The notes: generated from the letters alone by a model not told the origin. DNA of 64,000 nt from Anolis sagrei (GCF_037176765.1 NC_090024.1:165150778-165214777); one strand, 5' to 3'. Positions 1 to 11,868 are shown, numbered from the stretch's first letter. Translations and numbers: made by a program.

Positions 1-237
1 ACACTGGTACATAGTGGAACCAATTATGCCGTGCCAAATATCAGCATGATGAAGAGCCTTGGCTCAATTGTGTGGCATTCATTAGTTTCCTGAGCCAACA
101 TGGAAATTACTGTTTGGAAAAAGTAATTTAGGAGACAAACAGAGAATAATGTAAGAAAGCAGTATCCAACAATGGGATGCGCCAAACAGTTTCACAGCTA
201 TGGCTCTCTGCTGTGTGTCTTACTCTTTTGCATATAG

Positions 238-391
238 ATTGGATCCCCTGATTGTAAATCCTGCTACTGGAAATTTGAAAATCACAACAGTACTTTTTGC
301 TAAAAATGCAGATTGCCTTCTTATTGGGGACAGTGATGGATTAGTCACTGTGTATGCACTAAGAAATTTGGGTGAAGTGGACAGAAAAAAG
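238..391 (+). CDS. DNAI4: DNAI4 penultimate coding exon
   Basis: The acceptor is tttgcatatag before 238 and the donor is gtaagc at 392. The exon holds 154 bases: one base that finishes a split codon, then 51 codons. It carries the GDSDG turn of the final WD40 blade. Confidence 0.85.
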
Positions 392-682
392 GTAAGCTTT
401 ACCACCTTAATTTAGTCCCATCAGTCCCTGTTACGGTCTCTTTTAAAAGCCATTGGAGTTTTACCTGGAAGTAGAATTAAAAGGCAATGCTAGACAAAAA
501 AGCTATACAGAAATATCAATATATTGTAAATTCATGTTCATTGTAATGGAGAAATAATGCTCCTTTTATCCAGGATTTTAGGGCTTTTCTAAGCATATTA
601 ATTCAGGTGCAAATCATTTATATCTTTTCAGGTTGAAGTTCTGCACGATATGATTGGTACTAATCTACTCACTCCAGAGTAG
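238..682 (+). CDS. DNAI4: DNAI4 (WDR78), last two coding exons (partial gene)
   Basis: C-terminal end of dynein axonemal intermediate chain 4, a WD40 protein needed to assemble inner-arm dynein f in motile cilia. Two exons are visible: 238-391 and 632-682, joined at AAG|gtaagc and ttttcag|GTT in phase 0. They encode 51 complete codons plus 16 residues and a TAG stop. The translation contains a typical WD-repeat strand, CLLIGDSDGLVTVYALRNL, preceded by LDPLIVNP, which matches the end of human WDR78 as I remember it. The first base of exon 238-391 completes a codon begun upstream, outside the window. The gene runs towards INSL5, as in the mirror image of human 1p31.3. A poly(A) signal lies 122 bases past the stop. 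The identification rests on remembered homology and on gene order. Confidence 0.87.
632..682 (+). CDS. DNAI4: DNAI4 last coding exon and stop
   Basis: The acceptor is atcttttcag ending at 631. Seventeen codons read VEVLHDMIGTNLLTPE and stop (TAG at 680-682). The frame continues directly from the previous exon. This tail is poorly conserved in the family, so its exact length is less certain than the exon before it. Confidence 0.78.
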   Translation, partial: VEVLHDMIGTNLLTPE

Positions 683-803
683 GTTTTTACAGCAGGATTT
701 GGTGTGGTGAAAAAGGAAGTGATCCTGAATCCCTGATATTTAATTATGGAACATTTAACATGTAACTATTAAATTAATGTACATATATATTTGTTCATAT
801 GGA

Positions 804-809
804 AATAAA
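804..809 (+). terminator. poly(A) signal of DNAI4
   Basis: AATAAA lies about 120 bases after the DNAI4 stop codon, in an AT-rich stretch with a T-rich tract downstream. This fits a short 3' UTR. Confidence 0.55.
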
Positions 810-2269
810 TTTGTTGGGATTTTTCTGAAATGTTCTACATGTTTGTTTGGAAAGTATCAAACAACAGACACACCAATTCTTACAATATTAGTAAAGCACA
901 TCAAAGTTTCTGTCAAAGATAATCCAGGAGAGGAAAGCTAAATCTTTACTTATGTTCTAGTTTGGGGAATATCAAGACAAATTAGTTGGTAGTCATTCAT
1001 TCATTCATTCATAGGCTATCACTCATGGCGGATTATGATTCCCTTCCAAGTCTAGGGTCTTGGCAGTGGGTCTGTAGATTCTTGATCCACATGTTCCACT
1101 TCATCACATTAGTTAAATTCCACTGAGCCCTACACTTAAAATCCAATAGCTCACTGTGTTCATCACATCGGTTTCGGTTCAAGTGTAAGGTACAGCATTA
1201 TTTGCGCATTTTAAGTGTGGGGGGCAGCATTCTTTTCCTACATTTCTGGAGGTGATGTGGAAGTGGATTCTTTGAAATGATCCAGATATTTTGTCAAATC
1301 TGTAATGTGACAGCATTTGTTACTCTCAGGTTCCTTCCTTCGGCAGCATGTAGTGTTTGAACAGACAGAGCATGCTCAGAATTTCTCAGATCTCACCTAT
1401 GTGGTTTCATGTTAATAGTGATTTCAAAGAGAGGAGGGTTTTTTTCAATAGTGAGCAGGGAGAGGGAAGGTGGGTGGGGCCAAATCTCTACAGTGTGAAG
1501 GCAACTGCAGTGAAAGAATATGGAAGGAAAACAGATATTTAACAGTGTGATGAAGGTAGGGAAAACATCTGATTCATTACAAAATAGAGTAAAACTGAGC
1601 TCTACTGTGCCAAACACTTCCCTGCCTTAATGTGATAAAGTCGGTTGTTTTTCAATGAGGGAGTCATGAAGGAAATAGCATTGAGCAGTTTCACAATGCT
1701 TGTATTTAGCAAGAGTCTACTTTTATACTACTGTTAAACCACTAAAGTGACTGTTTCACATTGGGATGGTTGCACAAGGGGATGCACAAGAGAAATTGGC
1801 ATTGTGAACGATGGGACCAATGCACAATGGGACCAATACATACTAGATTCCAATGTGCTACAGGACTGATTCAAAATGGTATCCAGTGTGCATCAGGACA
1901 CGAGCTAGAGAATATAGATACACAATATTGGTAGAGTCTAATGTGCACCAGGACACCCTTGGTGTCCCTTTATGCATCTTCACAATTCCCTGATGCCTGA
2001 TGTTTCTTAGAGCTAGGGTGCCAGCACCACATCAGCCTTGGGGCTTCCTTCAAAGGGTCATTAAATCCATGAATGGTGAATCCATAGATACAAAGGGCCA
2101 ACTACATTTTCCATAGTGGCCAGTGCTCTTTAATGTTTACCCAGTTTGGATCCCCAAGTATTGATGAATTACAATTCCATTACTTGTGATTATCCACCAT
2201 GTGGATTTGGGATGATGGGAATTGCAACCCAATTGTTCTGAGGTTGCGGAAAGGTGAAAGGACATTTTA

Positions 2270-2430
2270 AAGTCAGGCCCTTTCTATGCTGCCATATAAA
2301 ATCCAGATTATCTGCTTTGAACTGGATTATCTGGCAGCGTAGACACACATAATCCAGTTCAAAGCAGATAATGTGGATTATCTGCTTTGATAATCTAGAT
2401 TATATGGCAGTGTAGAAGGGACCTCTAACA
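2270..2430. mobile_element. Palindromic MITE (hAT-like), first copy
   Basis: Inverted arms of the type ccagattatctgctttgaac and its complement flank a short centre, and the ends read ggccctttctatgctgcc and ggcagtgtagaagggacc. The same family recurs at 6297, 11869, 14300, 31501 and 53712. It has no coding capacity. Confidence 0.6.
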
Positions 2431-2929
2431 TCATATCCACAAGCCTTGTATCTAAATTCAAACTCCACTATTATGACTAAACAGAACAAACTGCAGACTT
2501 CCAGATGTTACTGTATCACAACTCCAATCAGTTCTAGTCATGATGTCTAATGGTGAGGAATATAGGAGTTGTAGTGCAGCATCTGGAGGGCCACATATAA
2601 TTACATGGCGGGCTGAATTTGGCTCACAGCCTTTGAGTTTGACAAATGTTCCTTAGAGCCTCTGCCATGTAGCTACATATGCATAACATGATACAATATA
2701 AATCATAAATCACAATAGTCAAATTATGATAAAACTCTGGTATTGTGTGAGAAGTTATTGTAAAAATTGGTAATTTAGTTAGGTGACAGGCAACAAACTT
2801 TATTCATTCCAACAAATTTTATTGATCCCACCCCACCATTGGGATAGTACCAAAGGAAATTGTTATTCATAATAACCTTAAATACTGTTTATTTCAGTGA
2901 CTCTACTATAAGTATGACTATGGGCTCTT

Positions 2930-3422
2930 CCAGACATGGCAGAAACCCAGGAGAAAGTGAGTTATTTTAACCCACTTCTTCCTAGGTTTCTGTCCTCACC
3001 TCCAACTCAAACCTCGGGCTTTACCTTGAGTGGTGGCTAGATGCCATCCCAGGTCAACCAAAGGATTTTCTTCTCTCCCCCCCACTTCCTGACACATCAT
3101 TGTTTTAAATGGGGGGGGGGGGGGGTTGGATGGGCGCCCTCCCACTCTTTCAGGTTCCAGGAGCCCAAAGAATTGGGATGGCTGTGGGGTTGACCCCCTG
3201 TACTGTGAAAGCAGTCCTGGGAATCAATCTCCACAGAGCCCTCACCTAGAAAGATCTGGACTTTAACTTAAGGTCCAGATCTTTCCAGGTGTTTAATTAA
3301 TCTGGAGTAAACTAGGAAACCCAGTCTTCTCCATATTAATTTACTCTTACCTGAGTCATCACTTGGACACCTCAGGTAAAAGTGAGACAGGTCCCACATT
3401 TTGGGCCTGTCTGGAAGGGCCC
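2930..3422. mobile_element. Non-autonomous DNA transposon with terminal inverted repeats
   Basis: The left end reads gggctcttccagacatggc and the right end gggcctgtctggaagggccc, which are inverted relative to each other. CTATG flanks both sides and may be the target duplication. A poly-G run sits in the middle. No coding sequence is visible. Confidence 0.5.
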
Positions 3423-3464
3423 TATGTTTGGATCCAGCTAGGAACCAGACTTAGAGCTCTTTCC

Positions 3465-3650
3465 ATGTTTATGTGACTTCAAGTTGTCTGTCAACATAGG
3501 ATGACTCCATGAATTTCATACAGCTTTCTAAGGTAAGGGGCATTGAAAGGTAGTTGGCCATTGTCTTCCTCTAAAGTATAGTATGCATCTTCTTGATGGG
3601 GTCTAGGAGGTCTTTGCTGGATCTGTTGTCTCTTGGGAATGGAAGGACTT
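3465..3650 (-). mobile_element. tRNA-type SINE, reverse orientation
   Basis: The stretch with cataggatgactccatgaat and the ggccattgtcttcctctaaa block is the reverse of the SINE family seen at 4540 and 7905. It is degraded at both ends. Confidence 0.5.
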
Positions 3651-4539
3651 CTTCTATTTACCCAACAACCAGCCTGAACCTAACTCTCTGCACCTAAACT
3701 TTATTAGTCTTTCATTTCTTGATTTACAGAGTGACATTAAATACCCTGCTCTTTGATTGATTAGGTCGTCCTAGAGTTTATACGGTCCCAGAGAGCTGTT
3801 TCACAGGGGCAATCTATTGTAAAAACTTCAATAATATTAAACTTCCTTCAACAGCCTGGCAACAAGTGATGAATGTTTAAACTGTTAAAAAACCACAGCC
3901 TGTTATATAGGACATTAACAACCATTTCCATGTGTGTTTTGCACATTTTTATGAAGAAATCATATGACAAAACTATTTCCTGCATTTGCCTATAGATGTC
4001 ACCCATTAGAATGGACACTTGTTAAACATTTTCCCAAAGAGGTGTCAAAAAGCCAGGAACAGCTGTTTACTTATTGGTTCTCTTAAGCACCAGACAACTT
4101 TTCTAATGCCCTTGTAAATCACAATATATCTTCTTATGTGCCAAAATAAATAGAAGTCAATTTTTTATTTTTTTATGCTCGAAGACACAAACATGAGTCT
4201 AGTGATCTTTTTAGCATACCTATTATTTACTTAAACATGGGCATTGATGGACTACGGATCTCTGCAGCCTGATACATAGATATTATGGCTTGTGTATTAA
4301 CAACACATGGCTGGCGATATGAATTCCTTCTCCACCTGCCAGCTCTTTGTGTAAGGTCCAAATCTTTTTTTGGCTATTGGGTGAATTCTTTATGACAGAT
4401 TTGGGGAGCACATTAGGCTGCAGGGAGGGAGAAAAATGGGAACTCTTAACTGCTTGAGCAGAAGTTAGCTTCCATCTTAGTGGATTCAGCTGTATGCATT
4501 GGTTCAAATGTATCGGACTAATTTTATCACAAGATCCAG

Positions 4540-4745
4540 TTTGGTGAAGTGGGTTGAGTGTTGACCAGGACTCTGGGAGACCAGAGTTTGACTACTCACT
4601 GGAAACCCATTGGGTGACTGTGGGCAAGTCAAATGTTCTCACATTCAGAGGAAGGTAAGGGCAAGCTCATTTGAATAAAACCTTGACACACACGGCCTCT
4701 CAAAACCATCATGATAGGTTCACCTATAGATGAAAATTATTTGAG
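4540..4745 (+). mobile_element. tRNA-derived SINE (lizard type)
   Basis: It has gtgggttgagtgttgacc near the A-box region, the block aacccattgggtgactgtgg and a gaggaaggtaagggcaa core. The same blocks occur near 7905, 48420 and 62560. It lies in intergenic DNA upstream of INSL5. Confidence 0.6.
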
Positions 4746-5628
4746 GGCACAATACAAAAATGGCAATACTATCATGAGGACAAAAAGATAAAAAGAAAAA
4801 GAAGTCTACAACCTTCATTCACAGCTAATACAATCAATAGGAAATGGAAAACTTAAATATTATTGGGCATGATCTCCTCTGATAAATTAGTTTTCTTTGG
4901 GTAGAACTTTGGATGGAAATATATGATGAAATTAGGATGAAAATAGCTATGACTGTGATATGTATGAGTGTGATTCCTCAATCCTTTGCATTTCTATTTT
5001 AAAAAAATACACAGAATACATGAAACAAAAGAATTAAACCAAAAACAACACAAGAAAAAAAGTTTATTGGACCAAAAAAAAAAAAAAAGAAAAAAAAGAA
5101 ATGGCTAAAAGGAGGTGAAAATTGCAACCTTCCAAATCTATTCCGATGCCAAAACTATGAGCAGCATATAATTTCAGAAAAAGGCATGACATCTCCAAGG
5201 GCAAGTACTGCCTGAAGTAAAAGTCACAATATGGGAAGGGATTTGTGGAAGATTTGAGAAAGTGAAGACAGAATTATCCTTTCAGGCAACTTTTCTTTGT
5301 AAACTGATTTTTGCTGAGCTGCAATGTGCCTCAGGGGTAGAAAGTTTGGGGAACAGGACATCCAGCAGCTTGTGTGTGAGTGATTTCATTTTTGATAAGG
5401 AAAATGGAGCAAAAGGTGCCCAATACAGTAGGCCCTTTATTTTTGCAAAAGTGGAAAAATCACAAGTTTAAATTGCTATTATATACACATGTTTTATCAC
5501 AGATTCCAGGGAGGAGAGGCTGTTTTACCCACACTACATAATGCACAACAAGAAAGGTATTCTGGAATGTGGACTTGCTTTCATTATCAGGGCTGACATA
5601 CAAATGCATGATCAGATTCACTTTAGAG

Positions 5629-5991
5629 CAGTAGTTCTTAACCTGTGGGCTACGGAGCAGCAGTGGGCCGCAAGGATGAAAATCTGGTCCATGAGCCTCC
5701 TTCCTCTTTTTTTTATTTTATTTTATTTCCTCTCCTTCTGCAACACCTGCCACTCCTTTCCTGTTGCTGACCATGGCATATGTTCTGTATCAGAAACTAG
5801 AACAGATGTGGTCTATCCAATGCAATTTTCTGAATCAGCACCCCAAAATTGACCAAAAACTGATTCATAACCCTTTTGATACTAATGTTGTAGAGTGGTC
5901 CCTGGTTAAAGTGTTCCCTGGTCAAGTGGTCTCTGGTCAAAGTGATCCCTGGTCAAATGGTCTCTGGTCAAAAAAAGGTTGGGAACCACTG
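5629..5991. mobile_element. hAT-family non-autonomous transposon with perfect 8-bp TSD
   Basis: The termini are cagtagttcttaacctg and ggttgggaaccactg, the hAT-Charlie type of end. CTTTAGAG occurs immediately outside both ends (5621-5628 and 5992-5999), a perfect 8-base target duplication. Near the right end, about 5890-5970, five tandem copies of a roughly 15-base unit of the type gtggtccctggtcaa occur. Reading frames across it are fortuitous. Confidence 0.85.
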
Positions 5992-6296
5992 CTTTAGAGT
6001 ATAGAGAGAATATATAAGCCATATATACATTTTCAAGAAATAAAATAGAACTATAGCTTGAGGCATCTGGTGATAGAGTCAATCTTCCACACTTATTACT
6101 CACTGGGACTTTTACTCTCTGACACTGTAATTTTCAAATATACCAGAAGGTAAGTACGTCAACACCCTCCCCCCATATTTGTGGATTTGATTATGGGCTG
6201 ATTTGATTAATAAGGTTTCTCTAGGTCCTCCAGTGGAAGTTGACCATATAGTTGTATTGGAAGCCCTACAGATCCCTAGAGGATGTTCTCGTAGGC

Positions 6297-6435
6297 TGGA
6301 TCTACACTGCCCTATATCTCAGGATCTGATCCCAATTTACTTTGAACTGAGTTATATGACTCCACTCTGCCAGATAGTCTAGGACAAGCAGATAATCTGG
6401 GATCAGATCCTGAGATGTAGGGGTAGATCCAGCCT
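6297..6435. mobile_element. Palindromic MITE, second copy
   Basis: The ends are ggctggatctacactgcc and gggtagatccagcc, with inverted arms around caggatctgatccca. It is the same family as the copies at 2270 and 31501. Confidence 0.6.
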
Positions 6436-7122
6436 TAGATTTAAAAAACAACACATGGTTTTTTTGGTCCCCCCCCCCCCCACCTTTTCCCCACTTTCAT
6501 GGGGGACCTGTGCCCCTAACTCCAGCAAATGTTATGAGCCCACTCTATTTATTTTTCTTATACTGTGGTTAATGGCAAAAGGAAGAAATAAATAGAAATG
6601 TAGAATTTGATATTCAAGAAGAAATAACCATGGGCACTTTCAACATTTCCTTTAAATACCAATTAATAACGTTATAAATTAAATAAAAATGAAACAAATA
6701 GCTTAACAGAAACATACATTATTATTACAAATTTAATGTTGAATGCAAGTTCTGAAAAAATATACCAAGTTCAAGATACTAAATGCAAAGCAGCATAGCA
6801 TGCCTATTGGTTGAGTTTAACTGCTATTTGAAAAATTATAGCAGTTCATAGTCATTTGTGAGGTGTGAAAAATATAATAAATCTCCCAAAGAGAGGAAGG
6901 AAGTGCACATTTGCAGTGTTGATCTAAGATGGGAAGTTTCTATAAATATGCTGGACTTTTACGTGCAATGCTAATCTTAGCCATATAGTGACATATTATA
7001 ATTTTAATTACTATTTGAGAACAGTCCAGTTAAAAATCCCAAAGCACTTAACGCTGGTGCAAAAAATATTTGACAAACATTAGATCATCACAGATTAATG
7101 TCATTTGCCTAAGAGAGGAGCA

Positions 7123-7128
7123 TATAAA
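7123..7128 (+). promoter_or_regulatory. Probable TATA box of INSL5
   Basis: TATAAA occurs 87 bases before the INSL5 start codon. A start of transcription about 25-30 bases downstream would leave a 5' leader of roughly 55 bases. This is inferred from position only. Confidence 0.55.
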
Positions 7129-7209
7129 TTGGTCTGCCTCTTTGTATTCCCTCTACAGTAGTCCCCATCTTCTTCCCTGCTCTGCTTAATCAGATACTCT
7201 TCTGCCAAA

Positions 7210-7387
7210 ATGAAGGCTGTGGTCCTGGGGTTGCTTTTGCTCTCTTTCTTCCTGGCTATCTCTGAAGTAAAATCTGAAGGGGCTCCAGTCAGACTCTGCG
7301 GGAGAGACTTTGTCAGGGCAGTCGTCTTTACCTGTGGAGGATCCCGCTGGAGAAGACAACTGAATGGCTTCCCAAATGGTCTCAAAG
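7210..7387 (+). CDS. INSL5: INSL5 coding exon 1 (signal peptide, B chain, start of C peptide)
   Basis: The ATG at 7210 is in a CCAAAATGA context and is followed at once by a typical signal peptide. There are 59 codons plus one base, and the donor is G|gtaata at 7388. The dibasic RR after GGSRW is the expected B/C cleavage site. Confidence 0.92.
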
Positions 7388-9256
7388 GTAATAGCTTTCT
7401 AAATATTTTTGTTATTTAGTTAAACCAATTGTGTTATTCTTAGTTATTTGGGCTGGTATTCTATACTGGAGTTGCAGATTAGTAGCCTAGAATTACAGAT
7501 CCACAACTGCATTGTATTCACTAACATGAATTACTAATGTTCATGAATACCACTGTACCAACTTGCTTTACCAGGCACGGAAGCACTGGGAGATGGAGGT
7601 TTGTTCAAGGCCAGGTGGGACACAAGGGGGAAGATTTCAACTTTCTCCTTCCTCCTCCCAGCAATAGAGTGTGTGACAAGGATTTGAGATGGGGTCCTGC
7701 TTCTGATCATCACTGTCTTGATCATTGTTAGAACATGATGGAAACATCACCTTCCTGTGCTGTGCTTCTGAGCTGAACAGACCACCATTCCTGGGCCTCA
7801 TAAAGGCATGATGGAGGGACTGAACCAGGAGAAATTACTTAGTTGTTCATTCATAATTAATTATATCATGTAAAATGTGAGCCTTTTGAGGGGAAATCTT
7901 TAATATATTCTTGAGAGCCAACATGATATAGCAATTTGAGTGTTGAGCTACAAGCATAGATTCCTTGCTTGGCCATAAAAACCCACTGGGTGATCTTGGG
8001 TGATTCACACACTCAATGCCAGAAAACCTGGAATAGGGTCACCTTAGGGTTCATTAAGTTATAAATGCCTTGAAGGCAGACAACAACAATATCAAAATAT
8101 ATTCTCGAGGAGGTATATATAATAAAACAAATATAAGAACTAAATTAAAAATGATAGGAATTATAAATTAAAAATTATAAATATATAAAAATTATAAATT
8201 ATAAATAAATTAAAAATTATAGGAATAAAAGGATAATTCAACAATTGAGAGCCCGGGCAAAAGAAAAGTATTTTCATTTGTGTTGAAAAAACAGCAGAGG
8301 AAGTGTTGGGCAAGTCTCACTGGAGAAGGAGTGTTTCCTTACAACTTCATCCCCACATACTTCATCCCCACATAGTCAACTCTCTGTCTTCTATCCATTT
8401 TAACATGTTGGCAAAACGGAGTCCCATGGAGGCCATCTCACAATGTATGTCCACTTTCGGTGGCTGCCAATGAGAATCAGTGTTGCCAGTGTGTTAAAAT
8501 AGAGAGAAGAATCCATTTTCAGGTGTTGGGTGCTACCTGATTCCTTACTCAATAAAATGAGGAGAAAGCAGGGAAAGCACAGGAAAGCATGGAAAAGGGT
8601 GTGAGATGACTGGACATCCCAGAAGACGGGAAAGATATATATATTGTAACCTTGTACAGAAAGTTAACAATGAAAATGGATAGATATATTGGGACAAGCA
8701 CATGAGTGGGTGAAATTGATCTTTGGCTTCCTTTCTTAGCATATCCTTTGTTTTAAGTAACTTAAACACAACTAGGTTAATCCTACTGAAATAACTTCAG
8801 TTTCGGCTTGGTACACATGTTTCAAAGCAGATTTCATTGAGAGCATTGATAATTTTCTTTCGTTCATATCTTACAATGAGACGTCTAGTTTATCTTGTAA
8901 GTACGAATTCCATCAAACCTAAGACATTATGTCAATATGTTTTCATAGTCAGAGCAGTCCAACTTTATAATTAGCATATTTCCAGCATTTTAGTTATTAC
9001 TTTTATTCAACAGATCAAGACATTCACTGTCATTTATCATGTTGTTATCAATATCTCAACAGGTACTGAGGAAAATTATATCCAGAAGCCAGAGTCGCAA
9101 AGCAAAGAATTCATCCAGTCCAGGGCTGAGACTGAAAGAGATCTGCAAGGCCAGCAACAAAAGTCTATCCATAAAAGGCATGAGGATGTGATGCAACTCA
9201 CAATCTCTTGCTGCGCTGTTGGCTGCAGCGAAAATTCTATAAGTACGCTATGCTAA
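7210..9256 (+). CDS. INSL5: INSL5, insulin-like peptide 5 precursor (complete)
   Basis: Relaxin-family peptide hormone; in mammals it is made by colonic L cells and acts through RXFP4. There are two coding exons, 7210-7387 and 9063-9256, with a phase-1 intron in the C peptide, usual for this family. The product is 123 residues: a hydrophobic signal peptide (about 1-22, ending LAISEVKS), a B chain with CGRDFVRAVVFTC and GGSRW, then RR; a C peptide; and KR before an A chain with CCAVGCSENSISTLC. The cysteine spacing is C-x11-C in B and CC-x3-C-x8-C in A, exactly as in relaxin peptides. The signal peptide end and SRWRR junction match human INSL5, and DNAI4 and DYNLT5 flank the gene as in human. 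The B chain itself resembles relaxin-3 more than mammalian INSL5. Relaxin-3 is the only serious alternative, and gene order argues against it. Confidence 0.93.
7905..8100 (+). mobile_element. tRNA-derived SINE in the INSL5 intron
   Basis: It has the blocks aaaacccactgggtgatctt and ccttgaaggcagacaacaac of the same SINE family as the copy at 4540. The tail is caa-rich. Confidence 0.6.
8140..8225. repeat. AT-rich low-complexity tract
   Basis: Degenerate repetition of ataaattaaaaattat-type units within the INSL5 intron. Confidence 0.7.
9063..9256 (+). CDS. INSL5: INSL5 coding exon 2 (C peptide, A chain, stop)
   Basis: The acceptor is atctcaacag ending at 9062. Two bases complete a glycine codon, then 63 residues and a TAA stop at 9254-9256. 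HKR precedes the A chain; the four A-chain cysteines are all present. Confidence 0.92.
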
Positions 9257-9309
9257 AAATGTACCAATTGCTGATATGGAGGCTACTCTACAGCAATAAT
9301 ACTTTAGAA

Positions 9310-9315
9310 AATAAA
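9310..9315 (+). terminator. Poly(A) signal of INSL5
   Basis: AATAAA occurs 54 bases after the INSL5 stop, giving a very short 3' UTR, as is common for small peptide hormones. Confidence 0.6.
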
Positions 9316-9764
9316 ATACTTTGTGGCTTTAAATAGGTAACATTAAGGTCTTTTCAAAGAGGCTGCAATATTCGCAGCTCTTGTCTGCCTCTCCAAATTG
9401 ACAAATATTGTCGAATGGCTACATTTCAAATGTATGAATAAGATTTCTACTCTTTCTTTTGGTTCCTACTTTTGCAATAAATGTGAAGTTCACCAGCTGG
9501 CTTCGATTGTTTGTTTGATAATGTCTCATCGAATGCTCTTCTCCTAATTTCAGGATAGTTGAATATTCCAAACAGATTGCTAGGAGATATTTTCATTAAA
9601 TGTTTGGAAACATAATGACAATGGGAATGGAATTGGAGAAAATCTCTCAAGAAGACAAAACAAATTACAAAATGCTGGAGATGTGTTGCGTGAACAGGGC
9701 AGATGAAGTTAAGAGTAGCTATGCCATATCTCTCCCCAGAATGCTGTGATAATAATGAATGAAG

Positions 9765-9965
9765 TACAGTGAGCCCTTTGGTAGATTCAGTTCCAGGACC
9801 CCGTCCCACCTCCCACAATTAACACCAAAATCTGCGGATGCTCAAGACCCAGTCTTGGCACAGTAAAATGGTGTTCCTTGTACAAAATGGCAAATCCAAA
9901 GTTTGCATTTTGGACTGGGGTGTGTGTTGAATTCCAGCCATGAATGGTTCAACTCATGAATAAAG
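9765..9965. mobile_element. Tigger/MER2-like DNA transposon remnant
   Basis: It shows the pattern cagtgagcccttt, ttccaggacccc, aaaatctgcggatgctcaag and gaatggttcaac that is typical of MER2-type Tigger elements. Similar pieces lie at about 24805-24870 and 26180-26390. Confidence 0.55.
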
Positions 9966-11868
9966 AATATGTGAAAATTGAAAGTTAACAGTATATATAC
10001 CAGATATATTGTAGATGCAAGGGAAGCATGAGAGAATTATGACAATCTAGACCAAATGTATTTTTAGTCAGTGTCACCAGTGATTATCGAATAATGCCTA
10101 TGTACAAGCTGCAGTGTCTGCAACCCCTTGCCATTTTGAGATCCTAACATTTGAGATCAGCCAAGGATATGCACTGAATATCAGCATGGCATCTGACTAC
10201 TCTCAAAACAATTATTATGATGAGATATAATGTTTTAATTTCCCCCTTTTCTAAAAATAAAGGCTACCTAATATACAATACAGTATGACCCACTTATCCA
10301 TGGTTTCACTTACACAGGCTCAAAAAGACAATCTCCTGCTCTGGAGGTATCTATGGATCTCTCTAGGTTCTGCTCTGACTCAAATATAGTCAAAATAAAG
10401 AGTTTGTAATTATCTGCAATTTCGAGTTTCCACAAAGGGTTTTGGAACTTCTCATTTTTGGACATGTGGGTTGTGTTGTAGGGTAAAAAAGTCTGGAAGT
10501 TTCAACTTGGCATTGAGTCTTCCAGCTTTTCCTTAAAATTTTAGCCAATTTGCTATCAGAATAAAACCAAGAACTACTTTTTTCGCACTTCGACTTCAGC
10601 CAATTCAACTTCAGTTACTAAAAAAGCACTCTCTCTAATACTGATTGCTGTCTTATTTAGTGGAGCCTGTATCAAGCTTTTAAGAAATGGAAAGGAAACA
10701 GCAATACAACTATCCAGGAATGTCACTATACATTGTGAGTAGTCTTGATGGACCTGTTGTTGCATTTGATATGAGACTAGGGCCTCATCATGTGTGCTGC
10801 TGAATGACCACGGAGTGTGGCAAATCTGGTGTTTCCCGGCGGAGGTGTGTGGAGAACCCAGTGTCCCATGCCCCACATCACCTGATTTACCCCAGGCCCC
10901 ATCCCATGGGGGAAGAGTTTGCTGCTCATTTTCCACTCATGGATCCTAATGCAACACAGGAGGCCCCATGTTGCTGCTGTAGCAGCAGCATTTCTCTTTC
11001 TTTTTGTAATGGAGCCTCGTCGGAACTAGATGTACATCATGGGATGGGAGTCAGCGGGCTCCATCATGTGCAGGAACCGACATATGCCACCAATGTTTAC
11101 CCCATCTGATGAGGTCATTGGGACTCCAGCAAGACAGGAATTTAAAGATGCAATTAGCTTTCTCTTTATTCTTTTCCTACATTAAAGAAAACACAAACAA
11201 CAAATTTGGAATTGGATCCTAATGTGGATATCAAGGACTTTGGCCTGCAATTTGTATGTCTAAGAAGTGACAAGTAAAAAATCGGATATTTTTTGGGGGG
11301 AGGAAAATGCCAAGTGTCTGATTGAGCTTGGATCATTATAGAGGACTTCAGATTAAACCTTTCTTGTTCCCAATGTCTCCAGTAGAGTCCAAATCCAGAT
11401 AAGGCCCCTTGCAATTTTAATTGACAAAAAGGAAGAGCAAGAAGAAGAAGAAGAAAAAGAAGACAGTTAAATTACCAACTGTCCTGAAAAGAGTTCAACG
11501 ATAAACCAAGACCTTAGTGCACCAAAAGAAATGTGAATTGCTCGATATTTCAGTAATATTTCAAGACTAAAATATAAATGTAGGCCTCATTTACATAGCC
11601 ATTATAACATAATTAGTGCAACAGTCTTCTCCCAATACAAGAAGGAATAGGAGCAAACAGTGGGGTACTAACGCCTCTCCTAGGAATGAATACACAAGGA
11701 AAGATTAGGTTTATATGACAGCAGTAAAAATTGCATCAGCAATATTAAGACGTTTCTTAAAAGTAATTACAATCCTAAGTGGACACAGACATGATAACAG
11801 TACCCACGCCCTTTCATGGACCTCCACTAAAGAGTTAAAACCTCAAATAAAAAATACCTTTAAAAACC

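Larger units (their letters stand above)
683..7100. other. Intergenic DNA between DNAI4 and INSL5
   Basis: No coding exon was found. The stretch holds a palindromic MITE (about 2270-2430), a TIR element (2930-3422), two tRNA-type SINE pieces (about 3465-3650 reversed, 4540-4745 forward), a hAT element with a perfect target duplication (5629-5991), a second palindromic MITE (6297-6435), and poly-G/poly-C runs near 3110 and 6470. From 683 to about 2200 I see only degraded sequence with an (ATTC)n patch near 997. Confidence 0.6.
7388..9062. other. INSL5 intron
   Basis: No coding sequence. It holds a tRNA-type SINE at about 7905-8100 and an AT-rich low-complexity patch at about 8140-8225. The rest is unremarkable. 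Confidence 0.7.

Noticed and set aside
5541-5852. 103-codon frame with a hydrophobic stretch
   Set aside because: It runs across the left boundary of the hAT element at 5629 and its hydrophobic part is a T-rich tract.
7537-7731. Frames of about 63 codons on both strands in the INSL5 intron
   Set aside because: They lie between two well-supported exons with correct phase and have no similarity to the C peptide.
10574-11109. Overlapping frames of 100-120 codons on both strands
   Set aside because: No family resemblance, no splice-site support and both strands open equally; the region lies between INSL5 and DYNLT5 with no expected gene.
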